A stretch of DNA of 25,443 nt from Chara braunii (Eukaryota; Streptophyta; Charophyceae; Charales; Characeae), in the NCBI GenBank assembly GCA_003427395.1, contig BFEA01000024.1, positions 4,342,946 through 4,368,388 on the forward strand, written 5' to 3'. The stretch's first letter is position 1; the number at the start of each line of letters is the position of its first letter. Below, one piece after another: positions 1 through 8,234 of the stretch. The position numbers and the translations under genes were made by a program. The notes under the pieces were generated by a model that searched no databases, was not told the origin of the DNA, and saw nothing but the letters and a program-made list of their open reading frames with translations.

Positions 1-54
<54 letters not shown>
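1..54. repeat. (AG)27 microsatellite
   Basis: Uninterrupted AG dinucleotide repeat from the first base of the window to about position 54. It probably continues beyond the left edge. It is purine-only on this strand. No function is implied. Confidence 0.97.
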
Positions 55-58
<4 letters not shown>

Positions 59-205
59 TGGACACACACGAAAAGCAGCAGCTGAGTGAAGGTCCAGTCC
101 GGCTCCATGAAAGAACGAATGAACAACTGAATGAACCAACCTCCCGCCCTGGGCCTAGGCCGAAGTGATATACCGGCCTAGGTCCAGGTACGGAACAACC
201 TGGTA

Positions 206-244
206 CCGGACCAGGGTCAGGCCGACGGCCTGAAACTGGTCCGG
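206..244. other. 39-nt near-perfect hairpin
   Basis: Outer arms CCGGACCAG (206-214) and CTGGTCCGG (236-244) are exact reverse complements. Inside a symmetric 3x3 internal loop (GGT/AAA), CAGGCC (218-223) and GGCCTG (227-232) pair exactly around a 3-nt GAC loop. The flanking CCAGGT (184-189) / ACCTGG (198-203) and CCTGGT (199-204) / ACCAGG (210-215) give competing hairpins. This is seen directly. Whether it acts as RNA or as a DNA cruciform is unknown. Confidence 0.85.
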
Positions 245-290
245 CCTCACTGACGGGCCGTAGGGGTACCGCTACACGATCCTCGAACCT

Positions 291-659
291 GTGAATGGAT
301 CAAGCGATACATCAGACACGCTATCCGCTGACATAGCGGAAACCCAAAAGGAACAGCAAAAGAAACAATCCAAGATGCGGAGCAGGCTCCATGCAGGAAA
401 AAGGATGCGATGCAGACTAAGCCTCAAGCCTAATCTATACAACAATGTCTGGTCTGTGTCAACCCAAAACGTAGAAAAATATCTGACCTGTGTCGGCCAA
501 GAAAGAGAAAAATGTCTGACCTATGTCGGCCAAGAAAGAGAAAAATGTCTGACCTGTGTCGGCCAAGGAAGAGGAAAAATGTCTCATGAGCCAAATAGGC
601 TGAATATAAATCAACACCAGGGCCCTAAAGGCCAAAGAATAACTAAACCAATGTCCTAA
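291..659 (+). CDS. Doubtful 122-aa ORF containing an 11-aa repeat
   Basis: I do not recognise this ORF. It is Lys/Gln/Arg-rich at the N-terminus. It then runs through the 33-bp tandem repeat at 442-573, which reads as an 11-residue repeat (for example EKCLTYVGQER) because 33 is a multiple of 3. I see no signal peptide, membrane segment or catalytic motif. It may be a chance ORF: no homology, no promoter and no splice context is visible. It is listed only because the repeat unit keeps the frame open. Confidence 0.15.
   Translation: MNGSSDTSDTLSADIAETQKEQQKKQSKMRSRLHAGKRMRCRLSLKPNLYNNVWSVSTQNVEKYLTCVGQEREKCLTYVGQEREKCLTCVGQGRGKMSHEPNRLNINQHQGPKGQRITKPMS
442..573. repeat. 33-bp tandem repeat, about 4 copies
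   Basis: Units at 442-474 (degenerate), 475-507, 508-540 and 541-573 share the core TGTCTGACCTGTGTCGGCCA and differ by a few substitutions. A partial fifth copy starts at 574. The period is exactly 33 bp in the last three units. Confidence 0.93.
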
Positions 660-1094
660 GTCAAAAACGAACGTGGCACAGTCTCACGTGCCCTGTACAC
701 AATGCACAATACCTGAACAAAAGAGAAGGGAAATCAATCGCATGGCAGGGGTAGGAATGGGTGGGAAGGCGGCAGGTACAACTCTCAGAGTAAACTCCAA
801 GGGGGCACCCACACAACCAGGTAAGGGTCATCAGGCTCAGAGGGAGAGTAACAACACGACACCGAGCTCAATGGAAACCATCAAACGGGTACCGCCAGCT
901 GAAAGGGTAAGGGCACTCCAACAAGGGAGCACACATAAGGTGAGCCTAGAAGGGCAGAGAGGGCTATGTCGGCATAGACATGTGGCCAAAAGCCGCGAGC
1001 AAAGAAAACGTACACTCCAGAGGAGGGCGCTCAGCATAAGGTAAGGCAGACAGGCGGCAAACGGACACACCCACATAGACAGGGAAAATAGGGG

Positions 1095-1958
1095 TCAGCA
1101 TGCGACTGGAGGGTAACTCGAGGGTAAGGATACATGGGAATGATGGGAACTACGTAGCCGAAAAAGTGAAGTAGTCCACCTGATGAGTCTCCAAACTGGA
1201 GTCGAGTCGAAGTAGCCAGGATGAAGTAGGAGTAATGCAGAAACCGAGTAGAAGTTCGGAACAATGCGAGATGTACTCTGGTACTGAAGAGAAGCACTGA
1301 GATCGGAAGTCGATGTAGAAGCCGAATGTAGAAGCCGAATGTAGAAGCTGAAACCAGGAGCTGTTGCATAAGTGTCCAAGAATGGTAAAAGATAGAGAGC
1401 GTATTGGGGGTATAGATCAGTCACGATAACGAGAAGGAAGTCGATGGGTACGCTGAGCTCAACTGCAACAACAGGCGGAACCACGCCCACAAGGGAAGGA
1501 GGACCTGGGGCAGGTACCGGTGGAGCAGGAGGACCCATCAATGAAGGAGGCGCGATGTTAGTGGTCGCTGAAGTAGATGGGTCAGTAGAAGGACGAGAAG
1601 GAGGAGGGGATGATGATGAAGGGAAAGGATGAGCACGATCGTAGGCACACACGAAAGTCATAGCATGCTTCAGGTGCTCGAGGGGCTCCCACGTAGACTC
1701 CTCGTCAAGATAACCCTTCCATCGAACAAGGTACTCGAGGCGGGGAGGGTCACCATCAGTCATACGCCGGGACACAATATCAGAGACGACAAACTCCTCG
1801 TGACCTTCAATGATGATGGGAGAAGGACGAGGGTAAGGTCGACCGTGAAACTCGGGAGGAGAACGTTTGAAGGGGCGCAAAAGAGATACATGGAACACGT
1901 CATGTAAGTTAGCGTTGTCAACGCGAATACCCTTACAAGGGTATCCGCCCTGTTTTTT
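1095..1958 (-). pseudogene. Ty3/gypsy chromovirus integrase C-terminus with chromodomain (remnant)
   Basis: The open frame on the minus strand begins after an in-frame TAA (1959-1961) next to a T8 run. It first reads the end of an integrase C-terminal domain (NLHDVFHVSLLRPF, the conserved block before chromodomains). A chromodomain follows: EEFVVSDIV, YLVRWKGY, ESTWEPLEHL. The three aromatic-cage positions are filled (F of EEF, W and Y of RWKGY), as in chromodomains that read methylated histone H3. After the chromodomain comes a Ser/Pro-rich tail containing a 13-bp DNA repeat (1313-1351) that does not keep frame, so the tail is probably not real coding sequence. Upstream of the TAA the frame reads NGPFVT, resembling the GPY/F module. 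The catalytic core, RT and protease are absent, so this is a 3' fragment. In the family, the chromodomain steers integration to heterochromatin. Confidence 0.85.
1313..1351. repeat. 13-bp tandem repeat, 3 copies
   Basis: ATGTAGAAGCCGA at 1313-1325 and 1326-1338, with a one-base variant at 1339-1351. A 13-bp period shifts frame at each unit. That argues against coding constraint on the tail of the overlapping chromodomain ORF. Confidence 0.9.
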
Positions 1959-3067
1959 TTAAGTGACAAAAGGGCCATTGGTTCAGACCTTTGAGGGTTC
2001 GCGCATGACGGAATGGTTGCCTGCGTAGGGGCCGGAGCTGTCTGAGTAGATAGGGTGAGTGGGCGCACAGTTTTAAGGCGCGCGTGTGAATTTACCCTTT
2101 TTGATCGTAATGCCGGCGTAGATATCCGGTTTGATTTCGTTTACCGATCAGATTTAGGAGTAGAAAGGCTGACCCCTGTCTACCACGCTCGACCGGCAGT
2201 AAGCTTGGCGCGTAGGATGGCGTGTGTGGTGGCCTCGGTACAATTGAGGGCCCGCCGACGTGGACGTTTAGGGGTCGTAGGTGCAAATGCAGGCTGAGGA
2301 ACGGCCCAGGGCATTCCCTTTTTGGCCCTGAGCGCTGCGCAGCACCACTTCACATGGGTTTCCGCGCCTGCTGGTCTCAGGCTTGGGCTTAGCCCTATAG
2401 GTTACGGTGTTCAACTGGCAAAACGGAGGTATGGGGATCGAGACCAGCGGGCAGCAGCGCACGAGCAATGGAGTATTGAAGGAATTGAGGGGTTGAGGGC
2501 TCGTTGGGGCTATCCCCCTCAGTTTTACTAACAAGCGCAACAATGGGGCCCGCTCGTGGGACTGGCGGGGTGCCCGAAGTCCCTGCTTCCTATCTATGAG
2601 ATTTATACATCCATCCTTTTATTATTTCTATTCTATTTTTATTTTTTTTTCTTTTTTCTTCGTGGTCCCATCCCGGTTGGGATATGGTATCGTGGCTGGG
2701 GGTGGAACCCGAGAATTTGGCTCGGTAAAGGTACCCACGGACTGTTGAGTCCAATCCCAGGTGGAAGAATTATGTTGGAACGATGGCCCGACGCGCAGGT
2801 CTGCCTAAGGGCGGTTGTCACTTCCCACCAATTGACCCGATGTAAGGGCCGAGTGACCTTTGGCGGTACCGCGGGGGATTGCCCCGGCTGAAGTCCTTCA
2901 GGACACTCGTTGAAAGTGGAGCGATATAGGGACCGCCACCGCGCGGAGGTAGCACGTATAAACCAGGGGTGATTCTCCTCATTTTTTTTTGTCGCTGCTA
3001 AGTTTCGTCGTACTGAATCTCCTCGTGTACGTACTCCACGCACCAAGGCGCTATCGGGTTGCGGGGC

Positions 3068-3088
3068 TTTTTTTTTTTTTTTTTTTTT
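3068..3088. repeat. T21 homopolymer
   Basis: Twenty-one consecutive T on the plus strand (A on the minus strand). It could be the poly(A) tail of a minus-strand retrocopy or simply slippage. I see no recognisable retroposed gene directly upstream on the minus strand. Confidence 0.9.
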
Positions 3089-5039
3089 GGATCGGATCGA
3101 AGTATCCAGTTGACGACAACAAGGAAGAGGGCGGCAGACTCGATTCCTAAGGAGCTGAAGGAGAGTCGAGATCGGGAGTTTGGAGGGCTGCGAAACAAGT
3201 GGCGGAGGTAGTTTCGATAGCGGGTTAGTAGGCGGAAAAATGGTAGAAAAGTATATGACGGGGAAGGAGGAGTAAAGAAAGAGTGGGCGAACCTGGGCGC
3301 GGGGCGGTACTACATACTTTCAACAATGAACGGTAAGAGGGCGAACTACCAGGAGCCGGAAGGGGGAGGCGGCTAGCTTGGCCAGTCCTTGACAAGGTTG
3401 AGCGAAGGAAGAAGCGAGGTAGAAGTTTTTGGGTAGGGCGAATCGGATAGTGATGTTAGCAGTTGCAATTGGTGAGTAGGTTAGTAGCTAGATGAAGAAG
3501 AAGTCGTGTGGAGTTATGGTGGAACGAGAGAAGGGGGGCTGTCTCGCTCGTTTCTTAGTAAAATCGAGCGGGAAAGGATTGGTTTTAGAGATTCTGCCTT
3601 ATTGCGAGTCTAATGGTCAAAATAGATTTGCGTTTTGATGGCGGGGTTTTGCATAGTACTGAAATAAAGTTACGCCCAGGCAAAGAGGGAAGTCGAGGTA
3701 AGCGATGCATTTTTCCGTCTTCTAGCACGATATCCGTGCGATCCTGCCCCCCCCGCCATCGTTGGAAGTAGCATAGGGTCAGCCGCGCTGCGCACAGAAG
3801 GAGAGAGGGAAGAGGAGAACTAACCTGGTGGATTTGGCGGTACGGAATAAGTAGGAAAAAGTCGGACAATGGCGACAGGGTGCAGAACTCACAGGTGGGC
3901 AGGATCCGGTTGCATCCGACCGCGTTTAAGTGGTGGATTCCTTGGACATTTGCCCGCCCTATTGGTGGTTGTAGCGTGAAGATACTGTTGGAGTCCTAGA
4001 CTCGCCTGTGGGCCGGTGTGTGCACATGGGAAGGAAGCAGTGGAGTAGTGGGGCATGCTTCCATATATGAGTGGGGGATTCATTTGATTCAGCTCCTCAT
4101 GCGGCTGGAAACAACACTAGGTCGTGGGGCTGGAGGCTTACCCGTAAGCCAGTGGGTTGAGCTGGAGCGCCAGGCTGGGAATCAGTGTGTACCTTCGTCT
4201 TCCAACAGAAGACTTGACCAGCTCTTGCTAAACTCACCACTCAGAGCAGTGAAGGACAGAGCTGCAAAGTGGGGAATGTACTTTATATGTTGTTAGGCAG
4301 CGGAGGGGTAGGGAGCAGCAAGCGGACAGCGACTTGCGCCTACCTACGAGTTGTTATGCCGCCATGTATTCGAGTTGAAGAAGCGACTGGTGAGCCACGA
4401 GATTGTTGACCTTGCCCTTCTTATCAAAGCAAGGGCGACCCCGGCTGCAGACCGGGTACGGGTCAGGTGCTGCCAGTGGTGAACATACTCACTACTTGAT
4501 GTGTACTCAGTCCGGCGCTGTCAACTGTGGAACTGCAGGCTCGTTTGCTGGCCGGTGAATTGCTTATTCCGCCGAACGGACTAGGTGCGGGTGAAGCAGC
4601 GAAGTAAGGGGGTTGAAGGCTGTTCGACAAGTAAGGTGGAAGTCACACTATCAGGAGAACCGCGGGGTGTTCGTGGTGCTTCGGGGCACTTGTTGATATT
4701 GTTGCTATCAGGTGTACTCGCCACTATACATCCTGGCCATTGTTGCGCTCCTTGCAAACCAATAGTTGCAAGCCCGGCTGTTCATTGCGGCCGTGTTCTC
4801 TACTGCAGCAGTTGCTGGGCTTACCCCGGGCTACGGTGTTGTTCTGAGCACGGCGACTGTTTGAACAGCAGGACTGCAGCTTTATGTTGGGCAGCCAAGG
4901 GGGTAGTATGAGGAAGGTGGTCGGATTGTACAAGAAGCTGCTGCCACGGCTTGGAGAGGCGACTGGAGAAGGGGGTCAATGTCGCGAGCCGGAAGCGATC
5001 GTCAGGTTGCATAAGGAAGGGGCTTCTTGCGGTCCTGGA

Positions 5040-5255
5040 GGAGCTGCGGCGGCTGACTGCTGCTGAGGGTTGTTGCCTGCTGCTAGCTGCTGCTAAGCCG
5101 ATGCGAACTGCTGCTGCACCTGTTTGACTGTGCACGGGCTGTGACGAGTTGTTGACAGTTGCGTATTGCCGTTGTCTGCTGTTGGTTGCTGCATGCTACC
5201 ACATACTACTGCTGGCTATTGCCAACTGTTACTGCTGGCTGTGTGGCAGCAGTTG
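5040..5255. repeat. Imperfect TGC/CTG-rich tract
   Basis: CTGCTG, TGCTGC and GTTGTTG runs are interspersed with other sequence over about 215 bp. This is low-complexity DNA and no clean unit length holds. It explains the Ala/Ser/Gln-rich short ORFs in several frames. Confidence 0.7.
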
Positions 5256-5753
5256 GACTAAGGGAGGTGCGGGCGAGTGGCTGAGCTTGCGGAAAAGGGG
5301 GGTTATCGCTGCAATTTGGGAGTTCGTCAGAGGGGGTTGGATTCCGCTGTTTGACCCCAAGGTGACCAAGCTGTTACTCTTGGCCACCATTGCGGGGCCC
5401 TCAGGCGCGTCAAGGTAGCAAGGCCCTCTCACGCGAGTCTGAGTGCGCCCCTCTTGTATTTGAGAGTCTCAAAACTGTCTCCATCTCCCCTTCTTACTCA
5501 ATCATTGCTTTCCCTTATAAAACCAGTATAACCCCTATCTACACATCTCCCTATGTACTGGTTGAATGTATTGCATGCACCCCTGACTTTTAGTTTGACC
5601 TTCAGGACACAAATCAAACTAAGTAAAGGAATGTATGTATAATGGCAGTTTCAGTTCTTTGTTTGTCTGAAAGCATATTGTCACATGGGATTGCATCAGG
5701 GGGGAAGGTTGGGAGGAAGGCAGTTTTGCTTGTGTTTGAACGGGTCTTATAGG

Positions 5754-6089
5754 GTCAGGCATTGTTTCTAAGATGAATGGCCTAACTGCTGTGTTTTGTT
5801 CTGTTTTCTGAAGGGCCAAGNATTGTTTCTAAGACGAATGGCTTGGTTGCTGTGTTTCTTTAATTGTGTCAGGCATTGTTTCTAAGATGAATGGCTTGGC
5901 TACTTATTTTGTGGGGTTTTAGCTGCTTGAGTTTTGAGGGCCAGACATTGTTTCTAAGACGAATGGTCTTGTCGCTGTTTATTTTGGGTGATTTCTGAAC
6001 AGTCTCTGGGTCTCGACCCAGAGTACTCTGCTTTTTTTTGTGCTGAGAAGAGGGCGGTTGAGCATTGTTTTTAAGACGTATGGCTCAAC
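5754..6089 (+). repeat. Covarying hairpin array, cluster 1 (copies 1-5)
   Basis: Five stem-loops share the 19-nt apical sequence ATTGTTTCTAAGACGAATG. Arms (5'/3'): copy 1, 5754-5786, GTCAGGC/GCCTAAC; copy 2, 5815-5847, GCCAAGn/GCTTGGT; copy 3, 5868-5900, GTCAGGC/GCTTGGC; copy 4, 5941-5971, CCAGAC/GTCTTG; copy 5, 6057-6089, GTTGAGC/GCTCAAC. Arms differ between copies but pair within each copy, with G-T wobbles in copies 2 and 3 and a single C-A or C-T mismatch in copies 1 and 4. Apical changes are few (C to T before GAATG in copies 1 and 3; two changes in copy 5). Start-to-start spacing is 61, 53, 73 and 116. Copies 1, 2 and 4 are followed by a similar GCTGT(G)TT tail. Orientation is plus for all. 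I know no RNA family with this apical sequence. The function, and whether it is transcribed, is unknown. Confidence 0.9.
6004..6023. other. 8-bp hairpin inside cluster 1
   Basis: CTCTGGGT (6004-6011) and ACCCAGAG (6016-6023) are exact reverse complements around a CTCG tetraloop. It lies between copies 4 and 5 of the covarying hairpin array and lacks their apical sequence. It accounts for part of the wider spacing between those two copies. Confidence 0.85.
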
Positions 6090-7132
6090 TGCAAGGAACA
6101 TGAGTATGGACGAAGCACAAAAATCCAGAATGCAAAATCACACTGAAGTCCAAGTATTCAAAGCCAAAGCAGATAGCACATGGAACNGAGTAACCATCCC
6201 ANTGAGAATGATACAGAAGAATCGTGAGTCAATGTCCATGCCCAACAGGGCAACACCAACAGCATAACCCAAATGTAGCTCTCTCTTGTGAATGGCGCCA
6301 GGCGCCCTATCTACTCTATAGCCTATCCTACAACTACAGCAATGAACAGCAACCAGACAACTTGACTACCAGCGAGTGATGATGTCAACACCAATGCAGA
6401 CCTCCACCATCACCAGGTACGTGTCCTCTTCCCCACACTCTCCCTTGTTACCCACACAGCGCCCTTCACCTCCAAAGTACCACCTTCGCCCTCACCTCCC
6501 CTGCACCCTCATGCAGCCCAGGCTATGGCCGCCAGTGCCCTCAGTGCAAGCAGCGCCCTACCGCCTAGCACTGGCCTGCTTGCTCTTAGCGCAGCACACA
6601 TGCATCCGCGCAGCGTGCCCGCATGTGCCAGCATTGGCCAAGATCCCCACTGCCTCGCCTTGCTTGCCTATATGCCAGTGCAGCGTGTGGGCGGCCTCCC
6701 TTCAGCCTGTGACCGGGGCCCAGAGGCTGAAGCCAACTCGATACAGTTGGGCCCCAGGGCAATGCAGTTGCGCCTCCTTCATCAAGGCCTGCGGCCAGAT
6801 TCAGACAGTGGGCCGATTTCCCTTTGGCATTTTCGGCCTCTCTACCCAGCATGCATTGTCGGCCTCACGTTTGAGTGTCCAGGGCCTAACTAATTAGAGG
6901 CCCTGGGCATTTCAGCATTTGCTGAAATCCGAGACTCGGTGCACTCCAACCAACTGGCGTGCTGTAACTGTATAGACCCCACTTCGTGAAATGTTGGCAC
7001 AGAGGGCTCTTGTTGATTTGCTGGCCCGCCTTCACTTAGGGCGGGCACTAGGCTTGCTGGGGCCTACTTGAGGGCTCAATCCAAACACAACTCTCTTTGG
7101 TTGTTTCATTCTGAGGGAGGTTCAGGCCAAAG
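6090..7132. other. 1-kb interruption between hairpin clusters, no clear gene
   Basis: This segment separates copies 5 and 6 of the hairpin array, which elsewhere are 53-116 bp apart. It contains two unresolved bases (6187 and 6202) and a GC-rich central part (about 6380-6890). Two overlapping plus frames stay open in that part (longest about 172 codons from ATG 6379). The translation is Pro/Ala/Leu/Cys-rich with no domain I recognise, so I do not call a gene. GCCCGCC / GGGCGGGC near 7026-7048 pair as another hairpin. I found no convincing target-site duplication at the edges. Confidence 0.5.
6879..6928. other. Two back-to-back perfect hairpins
   Basis: First: CCAGGGCCT (6879-6887) pairs with AGGCCCTGG (6898-6906), 9 bp, 10-nt loop. 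Second: ATTTCAGC (6909-6916) pairs with GCTGAAAT (6921-6928), 8 bp, ATTT loop. They are only 2 nt apart. They resemble 3'-end or processing structures in shape only. There is no U-tract, so I do not call a terminator. Confidence 0.85.
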
Positions 7133-7571
7133 GACTAGACATTGTTTCTAAGACGAATGGTCTAAGTCTGAGGCCACAGGACTGTAATGAGAACAAAAGA
7201 ATAGGATCCTCTATAATGCTATATATATTTATATGAGAACAAGGCTAGCCAGGCATTGTTTCTAAGACGAAAGGTCTGACTATAGCCTTATCACAAACTA
7301 AGAGAGTATAATTAAAAGTTATAACTGAAGGTAACTTGGGCAGGTTGAGCATTGTTTCTAAGACGAATGGCTCAGCCCTATGGTCACTTTCGAAGATTAA
7401 GTTCAGAGAAGTATATATAACTTGGCTATTTAAACAGTTCAGGGCGACTAAGCGTTGTTTATAAGACCAATCGCTTAGTCATATGCCCAATGAAGAGAAA
7501 AGTAGTTGTGCAACCTGTTCGTGTATAACTAAGGCAAGGAGTTGGCATTGCTTCTAAGACGAATGACCAAT
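7133..7571 (+). repeat. Covarying hairpin array, cluster 2 (copies 6-10)
   Basis: Same family and strand as cluster 1. Arms: copy 6, 7133-7168, GACTAGAC/GTCTAAGTC (one bulged A); copy 7, 7248-7280, GCCAGGC/GTCTGAC, extended by GGCTA (7243) with TAGCC (7283); copy 8, 7343-7377, GGTTGAGC/GCTCAGCC; copy 9, 7446-7480, GACTAAGC/GCTTAGTC (perfect), extended by GGGC/GCCC (7442, 7485); copy 10, 7541-7571, GTTGGC/ACCAAT. Starts are 115, 95, 103 and 95 bp apart. The apical segment is exactly 19 nt in all ten copies. In copy 9 it changes at both ends (G..C instead of A..G) and in the loop. Within the apical segment ATT/AAT and GTTT/AGAC can pair further around a CTA loop. Sequence between copies is AT-rich and not conserved. 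Confidence 0.9.
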
Positions 7572-7865
7572 CTCGATGCCCTATGTAAGCAGGGTATAAG
7601 GGGTTAAATCGCTGAAAGACTATGAACTATTGTTTGCTAAAGATAATTTGGGTTGGTGAGAGTACTTACCCTTGTGGTTTGGCCTGCAAGTGGCTGGATG
7701 AGATCACTACTTAGTCTGAGTTTCAGTTTGGTAGGTAGTCGCTTTAGTGGCTCGCCACGTGCTAGAGCGATAGGAGTTAGATTCAATTCCTGCATTTTCT
7801 GTGGTAGCCTTTTTTTCACTTAGATCATTTTTTGGCATTTTCTGAGATCACTTTTTATACTTGGG

Positions 7866-8234
7866 CTTGTATAAATCTTCGTTAGCCGCTTTTCCTACGG
7901 GAAGCGTTGCCGAAATTTCAGCAAATCCAAGGAGTTAGTCAAATTTTGGTTTTCCAAAGTCCAAACTTGTCTAACTTTTATACATGGCTTAGTAAAAATC
8001 TGGAAAGTCTCCTTTTCTGAAGGGAGTGCTGCCCAAATTTTTGCTAATTCAGGGAGTTAGACAAAATTTGACTTTGGACAGTCAAAAGCTATCATTGTTC
8101 TCTTATTTTAACTTGTATAAATTCTGAAAAGGCAGTTTTCCTACGGGAAGCGCTGCCGAAATTTTCTTAGTTTAGGGGAGTTAGATTATACTTTGACAGG
8201 TGGCAGTTTTGGCAATCCGCTCTGTATAGAGGAA
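7866..8234. repeat. 123-bp tandem repeat, 3 diverged units each with a hairpin
   Basis: The core (TTTTCCTACGGGAAGC, then a GTTGCCGAAATTT-like block) occurs at 7890, 8013 and 8136, exactly 123 bp apart both times. It is preceded by a TTGTATAAAT-like block (7867, 8113; diverged in the middle unit) and followed by GGAGTTAG (7931, 8053, 8177). Units 1 and 3 can fold TTTTCC/GGGAA around TAC. In unit 3 GGCAG (8131-8135) and CTGCC outside this also pair. In unit 2 CTCC/GGAG replaces them. A further GGAGTTAG at 7773 may mark a degenerate unit upstream. It reads as satellite-like DNA with a retained fold. I do not recognise the family. Confidence 0.8.

Larger units (their letters stand above)
1962..5440. 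other. Gene-free stretch with homopolymer tracts
   Basis: I see no recognisable protein, tRNA or rRNA here. The open frames are short and overlap in several frames. Notable local content: a pyrimidine tract at about 2615-2660; a TATA-like GTATAAA near 2955 followed by T-rich DNA; a T21 run at 3068-3088; a C8 run near 3745; and an imperfect TGC/CTG-rich tract at about 5040-5255. The TATA-like site could belong to an old LTR, but I find no matching partner in the window. Confidence 0.6.

Noticed and set aside
6379-6897. 172-aa protein gene
   Set aside because: GC-rich DNA with a second overlapping open frame. Low-complexity composition and no domain or promoter.
6879-6928. Rho-independent terminators
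   Set aside because: No U-tract follows, and the context is eukaryotic.
5754-7571. CRISPR array
   Set aside because: Repeats with spacers are present, but the repeat arms vary, spacing is uneven (53 to 1076 bp), spacers are not of fixed size, no cas genes exist and the context is eukaryotic.
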